A DNA stretch of 64,000 nucleotides, taken from NCBI GenBank assembly GCA_021323635.1, contig JAJPKQ010000004.1:124001-188000 (forward strand), written 5' to 3'. The notes beneath the pieces were generated by a model. The model ran no database searches. It saw only the letters and a list, made by a program, of their open reading frames with translations, and was not told where the DNA came from. Of this stretch, positions 47,385 through 56,619 are shown in pieces. Numbering within the stretch: position 1 is the first letter of the stretch; each line of letters begins with the position of its first letter. The translations under genes and the position numbers were made by a program. The DNA is from a bacterium (lineage in GTDB: Bacteria > Actinomycetota > Thermoleophilia > Solirubrobacterales > Solirubrobacteraceae).

Positions 47385-48611
47385 CTACCACTCCAGCGCG
47401 CGTGCGGCAAGCCCGACGATGTGCCTGGCGATCGCCAGCGCAGCGGTCGCGCCGGGCGAGGGCGCGTTGCGGACGTGCAGCGCGCGAGGGCTGAATGAGA
47501 TGGCGAAGTCGTCGAGCAGCGCGCCGCTGCGGCTGACGGCCTGCGCCCGCAATCCGGCGAAGGCCGGGCGCAGATCGCCTGCGGAGAGCTCCGGAAGGTA
47601 GCGCGAAGCCGCCCGCGCAAACGCCCGCGTGCTCACCGCCAGGGCGACCTCGCCGGCCCCGACGCGCCAGAAGCGACGCGCCATGCGCCAGCTCCCGGGC
47701 CAGGTGAGCGACTGCCAGAGGTCGCTGGCGACCTGCTGCTCGCCCCGACAGCGACCACGTGAGGCGGCCGGCAACGCGCTGGGCCCGAGCAGCACGCGGC
47801 CATCGATGTGTCGTGTCAGGTGTACGCCGAGGAAGGGAAGACGCGGGTCTGGCACCGGGTAGATCAGCGCCCGCACCCGCTCCGCCGCCCTTGGCTCCAG
47901 GGCCAGATAGGAGCCGCGAAAGGGGACGATCCGCGGGTCGGGATCGCCGCCTGCCAAGGCCGCCACGCGATCCGCCCAGGCGCCGGCGCAGCAGATCGCG
48001 TAACGCGCGAGCAGCTCGCCGCGCTCGTGGGCGATCAGCAGGCCGCGCGGGCGCTCGCGGAGCCCCACGACCGCGCAGGAGGTCGCGATCGCTCCGCCGA
48101 GCGCGCGCAGATCGGCCGCCAGCGACGCGGTGACCGCGGCGAAGTCTGCGATGCCGCTCTGCGGCGAGTGCAGCGCGGCGATCGCGCGCAGGTGCGGCTC
48201 GTAGCGCGCGATCTGCGCTCCCTGCAGGCGCCGCAGCCCGGGCACGCCGTTGGCGGCCGCCCGCCGCTCGATCTCCGCAAGGGCGGGAAGCTCGCGCTCG
48301 CTTACCGCCGCCACCAGCTTGCCGCAGCGCCTGTGCGGGACGCCCTTCTCTTCGCAGTACGCATAGAGGGCGTCAGCCCCCTCCCGGCAGAGCCTCGCCT
48401 TGAGCGATCCGGGAGCGTAGTAGAGACCGGCGTGGACCACCCCGGAGTTGTGGGAGCTCTGATGCGCGGCCAAGCGCTGCTCACGCTCCAGCAGGCAGAC
48501 CTTGCGAGCCGGGTATGAGCGGGCGAGCTCGCGTGCGACGGCGACGCCGATTATCCCGCCGCCGATGACCGCCAGATCGCAGCGCTCGGGAGCTGTGGCA
48601 GAGGCGTGCAT
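47385..48611 (-). CDS. lhgO: FAD-dependent L-2-hydroxyglutarate oxidase-like enzyme
   Basis: 408 aa from ATG 48611. DLAVIGGGIIGVAVARELARSYP is the FAD-binding Rossmann loop, EREQRLAAHQSSHNSGVVHAGLYY is the diagnostic LhgO stretch (His-Gln-Ser-Ser-His-Asn-Ser-Gly), and a later FLGVHLTRHIDGRVLLGPSA matches the substrate domain. It oxidises L-2-hydroxyglutarate to 2-oxoglutarate, probably feeding electrons to the quinone pool. It lies alone, leftward, and is divergent from the NAD(P)-binding gene. Confidence 0.88.
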   Translation of the reverse strand: MHASATAPERCDLAVIGGGIIGVAVARELARSYPARKVCLLEREQRLAAHQSSHNSGVVHAGLYYAPGSLKARLCREGADALYAYCEEKGVPHRRCGKLVAAVSERELPALAEIERRAAANGVPGLRRLQGAQIARYEPHLRAIAALHSPQSGIADFAAVTASLAADLRALGGAIATSCAVVGLRERPRGLLIAHERGELLARYAICCAGAWADRVAALAGGDPDPRIVPFRGSYLALEPRAAERVRALIYPVPDPRLPFLGVHLTRHIDGRVLLGPSALPAASRGRCRGEQQVASDLWQSLTWPGSWRMARRFWRVGAGEVALAVSTRAFARAASRYLPELSAGDLRPAFAGLRAQAVSRSGALLDDFAISFSPRALHVRNAPSPGATAALAIARHIVGLAARALEW

Positions 48612-48727
48612 TCGCGGCGAGATTAGCCGCCGAGGGCAGCGGCCACGTGGGCACCCGCTCGTTGCAGCGCCGATCGCTCGCGCGCCCGCAGGAGGCCCTG
48701 CGGGACACAGACCATAATGTCGAGCGC

Positions 48728-49672
48728 ATGCGCGTCCTGCTGACCGGAGCAACCGGCTTTGTCGGCTCGCTGATCCTGCCAGAGCTACTCGCGCAGGGGC
48801 ATGATGTGCGCTGCCTGGTGCGATCACCGCAGCGCTTCTCGGCAGCAACGGGCGAAGTTGAGGTGATCGTCGGCGATCTCCTTGACGGCGTGAGCGCGCA
48901 GCGCGCGCTTGCCGGCATGGAGGTGGCTTACTACCTCATTCACTCGATGGAGCGCCCACGACCGGGCAGCACCGCCGCGGAGCGCCCCTTCCCCGAGCGC
49001 GAGCGCCGGGGGGCGCACAGCTTTGCACGCGCGGCCGCCGCAGCGGGCCTGAGGCGCATCGTCTACCTCGGCGGCCTGCTGCCCGGTGACGGACGTCCCT
49101 CCCAGCACCTGGCAAGCCGTGCGGAGGTCGAGGAGCTGCTGTTGGCGGCCGTTCCTGACTCGATCGCACTGCGCTCCTCGATCGTGATCGGGGCGCGCTC
49201 GCGCTCCTTTCGACTGCTCGTGCGCTTGATCGAGCGCATGCCGATCCTGCCCCTGCCGACTTGGCGCGGCAATCGCACAGCCCCGATCGATGCGCGCGAT
49301 CTGGCGGCGATCCTGGTGCGCGCCTGCGCCCCCAAGCTGGAAGGCGGCCGCAGCCTTGATATAGCCGGCCCGACCACGCTCAGCTACGAGCAGCTGCTCG
49401 CCGCAATTGCCGAGGCGATGCTCGTGGACCGTCCGATCGCGCGCATCGGGTGTGAGGGCGACGAGCTGATCGCCCGCCTGGTTGCGGCGATCGCCGGCGA
49501 GGAGCCGGAGCTGATCGTGCCGCTGATGGACGGGCTGATGAGCGACCTGCTGCCGCGCACCGCGCCGGAGCAGGCTGCCGCGATCTTCGACGTGCGCCTG
49601 CACAGCCTGGAGAGCGCGATCGAGCATGCCCTGCGCGAGTGGGAGGAAGTCGAGCCCCTTGCCGCCCGCTGA
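48728..49672 (+). CDS. NAD(P)-binding NmrA/SDR-like protein
   Basis: 314 aa from ATG 48728. It opens with RVLLTGATGFVGSLILPELLAQGHDVRCLVR, a classic atypical-SDR Gly-x-x-Gly-x-x-Gly dinucleotide site, and continues with VIVGDLLDG, VAYYLIHSM and RIVYLGGLLPGDG, the pattern of epimerase-like and quinone-binding members. No Tyr-x3-Lys active site stands out. The substrate is unknown. The SRPBCC gene follows 27 bp later, a recurring pair in actinobacteria. Confidence 0.8.
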   Translation: MRVLLTGATGFVGSLILPELLAQGHDVRCLVRSPQRFSAATGEVEVIVGDLLDGVSAQRALAGMEVAYYLIHSMERPRPGSTAAERPFPERERRGAHSFARAAAAAGLRRIVYLGGLLPGDGRPSQHLASRAEVEELLLAAVPDSIALRSSIVIGARSRSFRLLVRLIERMPILPLPTWRGNRTAPIDARDLAAILVRACAPKLEGGRSLDIAGPTTLSYEQLLAAIAEAMLVDRPIARIGCEGDELIARLVAAIAGEEPELIVPLMDGLMSDLLPRTAPEQAAAIFDVRLHSLESAIEHALREWEEVEPLAAR

Positions 49673-49699
49673 AGCAGCCGCAGTCGCGAAGGGGCGCAA

Positions 49700-50146
49700 G
49701 TGAGCCTTGTAGTCGCATCCTGCGACATCGCCGCGCCCGCGCCGGTCGTCTGGGCGCTCGTGATGGATCCGAGGCGCCTCGGCGAGTGGGTGACGATCCA
49801 CAACCGCCTGCTCAGTGCGGATGAAGGAGCGCCTCGTCAGGGCTACAAGATGCGTCAGCGACTGCACCTGCGCGGAGTCCGGCTCGATGTCGAGTGGGAG
49901 CTGGTGGAGTGCCGGGAGCCCGAGCTGGCGATCTGGGAGGGTCGTGGGCCGGCGCGCTCGCGCGCACATTCAGAGTATCGGCTCAAATCCGTAAACGACA
50001 GTACCCACTTTGACTACCGCAACGAGTTTCACGCGCCGCTTGGCGTGATCGGCTCGCTTGCCTCACGCGCGCTCGTCGGCGGCATTCCTCAGCGCGAGGC
50101 CACGTTGACGCTTGAGCGGTTGAAATCCCTGCTCGAGCAAGCGTGA
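49700..50146 (+). CDS. SRPBCC/polyketide-cyclase-like protein
   Basis: 148 aa from GTG 49700. ASCDIAAPAPVVWALVMDPRRLGEWVTIH is the helix-grip START fold opening, with later strands VEWELVECREPELAIWEGRG and EYRLKSVNDSTHFDYRNEF lining the cavity. These proteins bind hydrophobic ligands or act as small enzymes. Encoded directly after the SDR-like gene. Confidence 0.8.
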   Translation: MSLVVASCDIAAPAPVVWALVMDPRRLGEWVTIHNRLLSADEGAPRQGYKMRQRLHLRGVRLDVEWELVECREPELAIWEGRGPARSRAHSEYRLKSVNDSTHFDYRNEFHAPLGVIGSLASRALVGGIPQREATLTLERLKSLLEQA

Positions 50147-50292
50147 AAGCTCTGTCTGTTAAAGCTTCTCACCAGGCGCGAGATATCAATCCTATCTGTT
50201 GTATAGTGACGCCCGATCGTGGTGTTTGACCGCATCTGGAGTGTGCTGTGCGCTCCAACAAAGCCAGGAGAACGCAAAGGAGACAACCGCAA

Positions 50293-50742
50293 GTGACTGA
50301 CTTCCTGCAGCAAAAGCGCGCAGAGATAGCAAAGCGCCTGGAGGAGCTCCGTCCGCTGCTCGATGAATATCAGCGGCTCGAGGCAGCTGCCGCCGCGCTC
50401 GAGCAGGTTGGCGCAGCTAGCGCGCCAGCAACGCGAGCGACTGGGCGCCGTGGGCCTGGTCGCCCGCCCGGGCGCAGAGCAGGCGCCCAGAGCAAGACCG
50501 CTGCGCCCGCCGGTGCGCGCAGGACAGCCGGCAGCAGGCGGCCGGGGCGCCAGCGTGGAACGGGCACCAGGGCCCTGCAGACGCTCGCGCTCGTTCAGGA
50601 GGCGCCGCAGGGCATAACGATTCCTGAGCTTGCCGCAAAGATGGGCATCCGACAGAACTATCTCTACAGGGTTCTGCCGGCCCTGCAGAAGGAAGGAAAG
50701 GTGCGCAAGCGCGGCAAGGCCTGGCTTCCGGCAGCAGCGTAA
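50293..50742 (+). CDS. Coiled-coil / AT-hook / winged-helix DNA-binding protein
   Basis: 149 aa from GTG 50293, which follows an AAAGGAGA site (a longer reading begins at GTG 50248). The N-terminal ~40 residues are a coiled coil (FLQQKRAEIAKRLEELRPLL). A very basic linker carries an AT-hook core GRRGPGRPPGRR, and the C-terminal 45 residues look like a winged helix (GITIPELAAKMGIRQNYLYRVLPALQKEGKVRKRGKAWLP). The architecture suits a nucleoid-associated or regulatory DNA-binding protein. A TATAGT box (50202-50207) may be its promoter; the leader is ~80 nt. Confidence 0.75.
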   Translation: MTDFLQQKRAEIAKRLEELRPLLDEYQRLEAAAAALEQVGAASAPATRATGRRGPGRPPGRRAGAQSKTAAPAGARRTAGSRRPGRQRGTGTRALQTLALVQEAPQGITIPELAAKMGIRQNYLYRVLPALQKEGKVRKRGKAWLPAAA

Positions 50743-50767
50743 GCCACGACCGGCAAGCAGCTGCAGT

Positions 50768-50814
50768 TGCGCCCTCCGGCCGCGCCACCCCCTCGGGCGC
50801 GGCCGGAGGGCGCA
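50768..50814. terminator. Bidirectional terminator between the winged-helix gene and mdh
   Basis: A perfect 19-bp GC-rich stem (outer arm TGCGCCCTCCGGCCGCGCC) with a 9-nt loop lies between two converging genes, 26 bp past the + strand stop and 53 bp past the mdh stop. It probably ends both transcripts; T-runs are weak. Confidence 0.75.
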
Positions 50815-50866
50815 CCGTCAACTTGAGCGACCGCTCGCGCTCGCTTCCACTCGCGATCTGCGCGGC

Positions 50867-51853
50867 CTACAGCAGGACCAGCTGCTCCACCATGTCGCGC
50901 TCACGCTGCAGCTCGTCGACCGTGGCCGCAATGCGCTGACGGGAGCGCTCGTCGAGCTCGATGCCCTCGACGACCTGCCATGAGCCCTGCTCGCAGGTGC
51001 AGGGGAAGCCTGCGATCAGCCCCTCCGGGATGCCATAGGAGCCGTCGGAGGGCACGCCCATCGACACCCATTCCCCGCCGCTGCCAAGCGACCAGTCGCG
51101 CACGTGCATGATCGCCGCATTCGCTGCGGACGCCGCGCTCGATGCGCCGCGCGCCTCGATCACCGCCGCGCCGCGCTGCTGGACCGCGGGGATCATCTCC
51201 TGCTCGATCCATTCATCGTCGTCGATCGCTTCAAGCGCCGGCCTGCCGCCCGCGCTCGCATGGGTGATATCGGGATATTGAGTGGTCGAGTGATTGCCCC
51301 ACACCGCGACATGCTCGATCGCATCAACGTCGAGCGCGAGCTTTGACGCCACCATCGCGACGGTGCGATTGTGGTCCAGACGCATCATCGAGGTGAAGCG
51401 CTGGGCGGGGATGTCCGGTGCATTGTGCATAGCGATCAGGCAATTGGTGTTTGCCGGATTTCCGACCACCAGCACCTTGACATCATCGGCTGCATGCTCG
51501 TTGAGCGCGCGCCCCTGCGGCTTGAAGATTGAGCCGTTTGCCTCCAGCAGATCAGAGCGCTCCATGCCCTTGCTGCGCGGCCGCGCGCCGATCAGGAGCG
51601 CCACATTCACCCCGTCGAAGGCGACATTGGGGTCATCGGTGATCTCGATCCCCCTCAGCAGCGGGAAGGCACAGTCGACAAGCTCCATCGCGGTGCCCTC
51701 CGCGGCGCGCAGCGCCTGGGGAATCTCCAGCATGCGCAGCTGCACCGGGGTATCCGGCCCCAGCATCTCGCCGGAGGCGATCCTGAAGAGGATCGCATAG
51801 CCGATCTGGCCGGCCGCGCCGGTCACTGCAACCTTCACTGGCTCTCTGCTCAT
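50867..51853 (-). CDS. mdh: Malate dehydrogenase
   Basis: 328 aa. [24 protein letters not shown] is the NAD loop, [14 protein letters not shown] a conserved loop, [11 protein letters not shown] the Asp-His-Asn-Arg substrate region, and [14 protein letters not shown] the catalytic His. It oxidises malate to oxaloacetate. The start overlaps the icd stop by 4 bp, so icd and mdh form a TCA operon. Confidence 0.95.
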   Translation of the reverse strand: MSREPVKVAVTGAAGQIGYAILFRIASGEMLGPDTPVQLRMLEIPQALRAAEGTAMELVDCAFPLLRGIEITDDPNVAFDGVNVALLIGARPRSKGMERSDLLEANGSIFKPQGRALNEHAADDVKVLVVGNPANTNCLIAMHNAPDIPAQRFTSMMRLDHNRTVAMVASKLALDVDAIEHVAVWGNHSTTQYPDITHASAGGRPALEAIDDDEWIEQEMIPAVQQRGAAVIEARGASSAASAANAAIMHVRDWSLGSGGEWVSMGVPSDGSYGIPEGLIAGFPCTCEQGSWQVVEGIELDERSRQRIAATVDELQRERDMVEQLVLL

Positions 51854-52941
51854 CTGCTGCTCATCTCCTCTATGACGGCGTCTGCGAATTCCGATGTCCC
51901 GACGGCTGTCGGGTCATCACGTCTGGGCTTCAGGTCGTAGGTGACCCGCTCGCCCTTGGCGATAACCGCTGCTATCGCCTCCTCCATCCGTAGCGAAGCC
52001 TCATCCTCGCCGAGGTGCTTCAGCATCATCGCGCCCGAGAGCATCAGCGCCGTTGGATTGACCTTGTTCTGGCCCTTGTACTTCGGGGCGGAGCCATGGG
52101 TCGCCTCGAAGACCGCGGCCTGTGTGCCGATGTTCGCGCCCGGCGCGAGCCCGAGCCCGCCGATCATGCCTGCCCCCAGGTCAGAGACGATGTCACCGTA
52201 GAGGTTTGGCAGCACCAGCACGTCATACTCCTCGGGCCGCGACACCAGCTGGTTGCAGAGGTTGTCGACGATGCGATCCTCAAACTCGACCTCCGGGTGA
52301 CGCTTGGCGACCTCGCGCGCAACCTCCAGAAAGAGGCCATCTGAGAACTTCATGATGTTTGCCTTGTGCACAGCTGTGACCTTGCGCCGATTGTTGCGCT
52401 TGGCGTAGTCGAAGGCCGCCTCAACGATCCGTTCGCTCCCCGCGACCGAGATCGGCTTGATCGAGATGCCGGCATCCTCGCGCACAGCTGCGCCAAGCTC
52501 AGCCAGGCAGGCGCGAAGACGGGCGTTCTCCTCGCTGCCTCGCTCGAACTCGATACCGGCGTATAGATCCTCGGTGTTCTCGCGGACGATCACGATGTCC
52601 GTCTCGGGGAAGCGCGTGCGCACGCCCGCATATGCCTTGCAGGGACGGACGCAGGCATAGAGGTCGAGCTCCTTGCGCAGCAGCACGTTCACAGAGCGAA
52701 AGCCGGAGCCGACGGGAGTGGTGGTGGGTCCCTTGATCCCGACCCTGGTGCGGCGCAGCGAGGCAAGCGTCGCCTCCGGAAAGGGGTTGCCGTGCGCCTC
52801 GTACTCGTCGATCCCCGCCTCCTGGCGGTCCCAGCTCAGCTCCACGCCGGTGGCCTCGAGCACGCGCCGCGTCGCCTCCGCCAGTTCGGGGCCGGTGCCG
52901 TCGCCAGGGATGAAGGTCACTTCGTGCGCCACCGCCGCCAT
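51850..52941 (-). CDS. icd: Isocitrate/isopropylmalate dehydrogenase-family enzyme, probably NAD-type isocitrate dehydrogenase
   Basis: 363 aa. [22 protein letters not shown] opens the fold, [15 protein letters not shown] is the substrate loop of isocitrate members, [17 protein letters not shown] gives the catalytic Lys, and [27 protein letters not shown] the metal site. The [13 protein letters not shown] pattern supports isocitrate over isopropylmalate. Overlap with mdh places it in the TCA cycle. Cofactor choice (NAD vs NADP) is inferred from length. Confidence 0.88.
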   Translation of the reverse strand: MAAVAHEVTFIPGDGTGPELAEATRRVLEATGVELSWDRQEAGIDEYEAHGNPFPEATLASLRRTRVGIKGPTTTPVGSGFRSVNVLLRKELDLYACVRPCKAYAGVRTRFPETDIVIVRENTEDLYAGIEFERGSEENARLRACLAELGAAVREDAGISIKPISVAGSERIVEAAFDYAKRNNRRKVTAVHKANIMKFSDGLFLEVAREVAKRHPEVEFEDRIVDNLCNQLVSRPEEYDVLVLPNLYGDIVSDLGAGMIGGLGLAPGANIGTQAAVFEATHGSAPKYKGQNKVNPTALMLSGAMMLKHLGEDEASLRMEEAIAAVIAKGERVTYDLKPRRDDPTAVGTSEFADAVIEEMSSR

Positions 52942-53005
52942 CCTATTAGGCGCGCCTTGCCGATGCGTCGGCGCGATTGCGGGCGCCGCCTACTATGGAG
53001 TGCAG

Positions 53006-54178
53006 ATGCGTCCGATCAGACCTCGCCGCACGATCGCGCTGGCCCGCATAGCCGGCATCCGCGTTGGGGTCAGCGTCAGCTTCCTGCTGACGCTGTTCCT
53101 CTTCATCTTCGTCTTCACGCCCTATTTCCACAGCGTCCTGGGCGGCTCCTACACGAGCGCTTACCTGCTTGCGGTTGCAAGCGGCCTCGCCTTCCTCGCC
53201 TCGCTGGTCATCCATGAGCTCGGCCACGCGCTGGTCGCGCGCCGCAACGGCCTGCAGGTGCTCGGCATCGAGGTCCGGGCGCTCGGCGGCGTGACCCGCA
53301 CGCTCGGAGAGGGACCGCAGACGCCGGGAGCGCAGTTCCGCCTCGCCGCTTCCGGCCCGGCTCTGAGCGCCGCGCTGCTGGCAGCGGCAACGTTCTTGGG
53401 CACGGCGATGATGGGCGCTGGGCGCTTCCTCTCCCTGGCCTCGGCCTCCTCGGGCGCACACGCCGGCGCCGGGGCGCTCTTCCTCGCCTGGCTTGCGCTG
53501 CTCAATGCGCTCGTCCTGGCGCTGAACCTGCTGCCGGCCTTCCCGCTCGACGGCGCGCAGATCCTGCAGGCAGCCCTCTGGCGCCTGCGCGGGGAGCGCA
53601 ACAGCGCCGCGCGCGCGACCGGGCGGATCGGTCAGCTGATCGCGCTGCTGCTGGGCGCAGGGGGGCTCTACCTGCTCGCTCACAGCTATCTGGAAGGCGC
53701 CTTCGTGGCGGTGCTCTCGCTGTTCCTCTACCAGAGCGCAAGCGCGGCGGTGCTGCAGGGGGCGATCGGCGAGCGCCTCGAGCGGCTGACGGTCGCGGAC
53801 ATCATCGACCGCGACCCGGAGGTGCTGCCCGACGACCTGCGCATCCTCGAAGCGCAAGAGCAGTACTTCACGCCGCGGCGACCGCCTTGGCTGGCCGTGG
53901 TCGACCAGGCGCGGCGCTTCCTGGGCGTCGTGCGCGCCGAGCGCATCGAACGCGAGATCGCCGCCGGCAGACCGGCGCTGACCGTGGGCGAGCTGATCGA
54001 AGGCGATCGTGACCTGCCGGTCGAGCTTGCCGACGACGCCCCCGTATCCTCGCTGCTGCGCTCGGAGGTGCTAGGCCGCTGGGGCGGGCTTGTCGCGGTC
54101 GATCGTGACGGCGTGCTGCGGGGAGTGGTGACGGTCGGCCAGATCAGACGCGCCCTGCGCACGATCGCCGGTCGCTAG
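53006..54178 (+). CDS. Site-2-protease-type M50 metalloprotease with CBS-like domain
   Basis: 390 aa from ATG 53006. Several membrane helices enclose LASLVIHELGHALVARR (the HExxH zinc motif) and ALNLLPAFPLDGAQIL (the Asn-Pro-x-x-Asp-Gly-like third-ligand motif). The C-terminal 150 residues form a CBS-pair-like soluble domain (LTVADIIDRDPEVLPDDL..., WGGLVAVDRDGVLRGVVTVGQIRRAL). Such proteases cleave membrane-bound substrates such as anti-sigma factors. Substrate unknown. cfa follows 15 bp later. Confidence 0.88.
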   Translation: MRPIRPRRTIALARIAGIRVGVSVSFLLTLFLFIFVFTPYFHSVLGGSYTSAYLLAVASGLAFLASLVIHELGHALVARRNGLQVLGIEVRALGGVTRTLGEGPQTPGAQFRLAASGPALSAALLAAATFLGTAMMGAGRFLSLASASSGAHAGAGALFLAWLALLNALVLALNLLPAFPLDGAQILQAALWRLRGERNSAARATGRIGQLIALLLGAGGLYLLAHSYLEGAFVAVLSLFLYQSASAAVLQGAIGERLERLTVADIIDRDPEVLPDDLRILEAQEQYFTPRRPPWLAVVDQARRFLGVVRAERIEREIAAGRPALTVGELIEGDRDLPVELADDAPVSSLLRSEVLGRWGGLVAVDRDGVLRGVVTVGQIRRALRTIAGR

Positions 54179-54193
54179 GGTTGGCGCCAGCCG

Positions 54194-55408
54194 ATGCCGA
54201 CTGCGCCCCTGCGACGTGCCCTCGCCAGCGCACTGCCCGAGCGACCGTTTGCGATCAGCTTTTGGGACGGCACACAGGTGCCGGCAACAACAGACTGCGG
54301 CGATCGCCCCCCGCCGACCTTCAGCGTGCGCTCTCCGCAGGCTCTCGCCCACCTGATCATGTCGCCCTCGCGCCTGGGCCTCGGCCGCGCCTACGTCGCG
54401 GGCGAGATCGACAGCGACGACCTCGATGGCGCCTTTGCGGTCATCGACCGCTTCGAGCCGCCCCCGCTCGGCGCCAAGGAGCGCGCGCGCCTGCTGGCAG
54501 CGCTGCTGATGGCTGCGGCGCCCGCGGGCCTTCCAGAGCGTCCCGCGATCGAGCTTCGCCTGCGCGGCGAGCGCCACAGCGCCGAGCGCGACCGCGCGGC
54601 GGTTCGCTACCACTACGACGTCGGCAACGACTTCTTCGCGCTCTTCCTCGATCGCTCGATGACATATTCGTGCGCTCTCTATCGCGACGGCGCAGCCAGC
54701 CTCGAGCAGGCGCAGGAGGCAAAGCTTGAGCTGATCTGCAGGAAGCTTCAGCTGCGCAGGGGCGAGCGGGTGCTCGACGTCGGCTGCGGGTGGGGAAGCT
54801 TTGCGATCCACGCCGCCGAGCGCCACGGCGTGAGCGTGCTCGGGATCACGCTCTCCGAGGAGCAGGCGCAGCTCGCGCGCGAGCGGGTCGCCGCCGCGGG
54901 GCTCTCCGAGCAGGTCGAGATCCGCCTCTGCGACTACCGTGAGTGTCGCGAGGAGCCCTTTGACGCAATCGCCTCGATCGGGATGGTCGAGCACGTCGGC
55001 GAGCGCATGATCGACACCTACGCCCGCGCCCTCGCAGGGCAGCTGCGCGCAGGCGGAAGGCTGCTCAACCACGGCATCGCGTCGCTCAGGGTCGACTATG
55101 ACGCCGCTGGTGACCCGTTCACGAACCGCTATGTCTTTCCTGACGGCGAGCCTCTGCACCTCTCGCGCATCCAGAGCGCGCTCGAGCACGCTGGGCTCCT
55201 CAGCAGGCACATCGAGGGCTTCGCGCGCGACTACGCGCTCACGCTTGCGGAGTGGGCCCGGCGCCTGGATGAGCGCCTGGAGCGGGCGATCGCCATCGCC
55301 GGCGAGGAACGCACGCGCGTGTGGCGGCTGTATCTGCGCGCAGCGCGGGTGGGCTTTGAGACGGGCTATACGGCCGTCTACCAGGTGCTCGCCGCCAAGC
55401 CCGCCTGA
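54194..55408 (+). CDS. cfa: Cyclopropane-fatty-acyl-phospholipid synthase family methyltransferase
   Basis: 404 aa from ATG 54194. The N-terminal lipid-binding part is followed by AVRYHYDVGNDFFALFLDRSMTYSCALY, the family signature, VLDVGCGWGSFAIHAAERHGV (SAM loop), TLSEEQAQLARERV, and SIGMVEHVGER. It methylates unsaturated acyl chains, making cyclopropane or methyl-branched lipids. Co-directional with the M50 protease; convergent with a fatty-acid desaturase, which could supply its substrate. Confidence 0.92.
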   Translation: MPTAPLRRALASALPERPFAISFWDGTQVPATTDCGDRPPPTFSVRSPQALAHLIMSPSRLGLGRAYVAGEIDSDDLDGAFAVIDRFEPPPLGAKERARLLAALLMAAAPAGLPERPAIELRLRGERHSAERDRAAVRYHYDVGNDFFALFLDRSMTYSCALYRDGAASLEQAQEAKLELICRKLQLRRGERVLDVGCGWGSFAIHAAERHGVSVLGITLSEEQAQLARERVAAAGLSEQVEIRLCDYRECREEPFDAIASIGMVEHVGERMIDTYARALAGQLRAGGRLLNHGIASLRVDYDAAGDPFTNRYVFPDGEPLHLSRIQSALEHAGLLSRHIEGFARDYALTLAEWARRLDERLERAIAIAGEERTRVWRLYLRAARVGFETGYTAVYQVLAAKPA

Positions 55409-55418
55409 GCGCAGGCGC

Positions 55419-56435
55419 TCAAGCTGCTGAGCGGCCCGCTGCCGCAGCGCGCCGCTGCTCGATCCGCTCGGGGGCGACGCGCACGACCTCGCGCGCCAGC
55501 CCCAGGCGCGCAAGCGCGCTGATCGTCCACCAGGAGGGGTCGAGCTGAAAGCGACCCAGGCCGTGGCGGGCGGAGGTGGGGAAGGCGTGATGGTTGTTGT
55601 GCCAGGCCTCCCCCATCGTCGGCAGCGCCAGCCAGGTCAGGTTGCGCGACTGATCGCCGGTGTCGTAGGGGGTCTTGCCGAAGAAGTGGCAGAGCGAGTT
55701 GATCGAGAAGGTCGCGTGGTGCAGGAGAAAGATGCGCACCGCACCGCCCCAGAGCAGCGCCTCCAGCGCCCCGGCGAGCGTGCCGCTCAGCGCGTAGCCC
55801 AGCCCGAAGGCCAGCGCCAAGCCGGCGAGCGCCCACAGCAGAAAGGTCGCGTCGATGAAGCGCGCCAGCGGGTCCGCGAGCAGGTCCTTGGCGTAGCGCT
55901 GCGGGTCCGATGCGGCATCGCCGCGCAGGATCCAGCCGAGGTGCGCGTGCGCGAGGCCGCGCAGCGCGCCGCGCAGGCCGCTGCCATGGCCGTGAGGGCT
56001 GTGCGGATCGCCGGGCTGGTCGGAGAGCTGATGGTGCTTGCGGTGATTGGCCACCCACTCGATCAGCGGCCCCTCGATCGCCGCCGAGCCGAGCGCCCCG
56101 AACAGGAGGCGCAGCGCCGGGCCGGTCTTGAATGAGCGATGCGTGAAGAGCCGATGAAACCCGACCGTCACGCCCAGTCCGCAGAGCGTGTAGAGGACGA
56201 AGAGAGCCACCAGATCCTGCCAGTGCAGCGCGCCGCCCCAGGCGCGGTAGGCGGCGAAGCCAAGCAGGCACAGCGGCACCACCATCACCGCAACGTTGAT
56301 CGCCTGCTCGACGCGCGACATCGGCGCGTGACCGGCCGCAATGGCAGCGCTCGCGCGCCTGGGGCTCCGCCGCTCGCCGCCCTCGGCGGCGCTTGCAGCA
56401 GAGGCGGCCGGCGTTGTCGTTGGTGCGGGTGGCAT
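55419..56435 (-). CDS. Acyl-CoA desaturase (membrane fatty-acid desaturase)
   Basis: 338 aa from ATG 56435. The three histidine boxes of stearoyl-CoA 9-desaturases are intact: HRLFTH, HRKHH (in EWVANHRKHHQLSDQPGDPHSPHG) and HNNHH. Several hydrophobic helices place it in the membrane; a disordered Ala/Thr-rich N-terminus precedes them. It introduces a double bond with diiron and O2, giving the unsaturated chains Cfa could then modify. Convergent with cfa. Confidence 0.92.
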   Translation of the reverse strand: MPPAPTTTPAASAASAAEGGERRSPRRASAAIAAGHAPMSRVEQAINVAVMVVPLCLLGFAAYRAWGGALHWQDLVALFVLYTLCGLGVTVGFHRLFTHRSFKTGPALRLLFGALGSAAIEGPLIEWVANHRKHHQLSDQPGDPHSPHGHGSGLRGALRGLAHAHLGWILRGDAASDPQRYAKDLLADPLARFIDATFLLWALAGLALAFGLGYALSGTLAGALEALLWGGAVRIFLLHHATFSINSLCHFFGKTPYDTGDQSRNLTWLALPTMGEAWHNNHHAFPTSARHGLGRFQLDPSWWTISALARLGLAREVVRVAPERIEQRRAAAAGRSAA

Positions 56436-56619
56436 CGCTGCTTGAGGTGGGCTGCGGATCTGCTGCTTGGTAGCTGGTAGCGCTCGCGCGCGCTGCGCAG
56501 CGCTGCAGGCAGGACGCGCGGCCGGCCAGCGCAGTGTAGCGGCGCCGCCGGCGCGCAACCGCCGCAGCGACCAGCCACGCGACGCACGGCGCAGGCGCAG
56601 TTATAGAGTTGCGCCCAGC

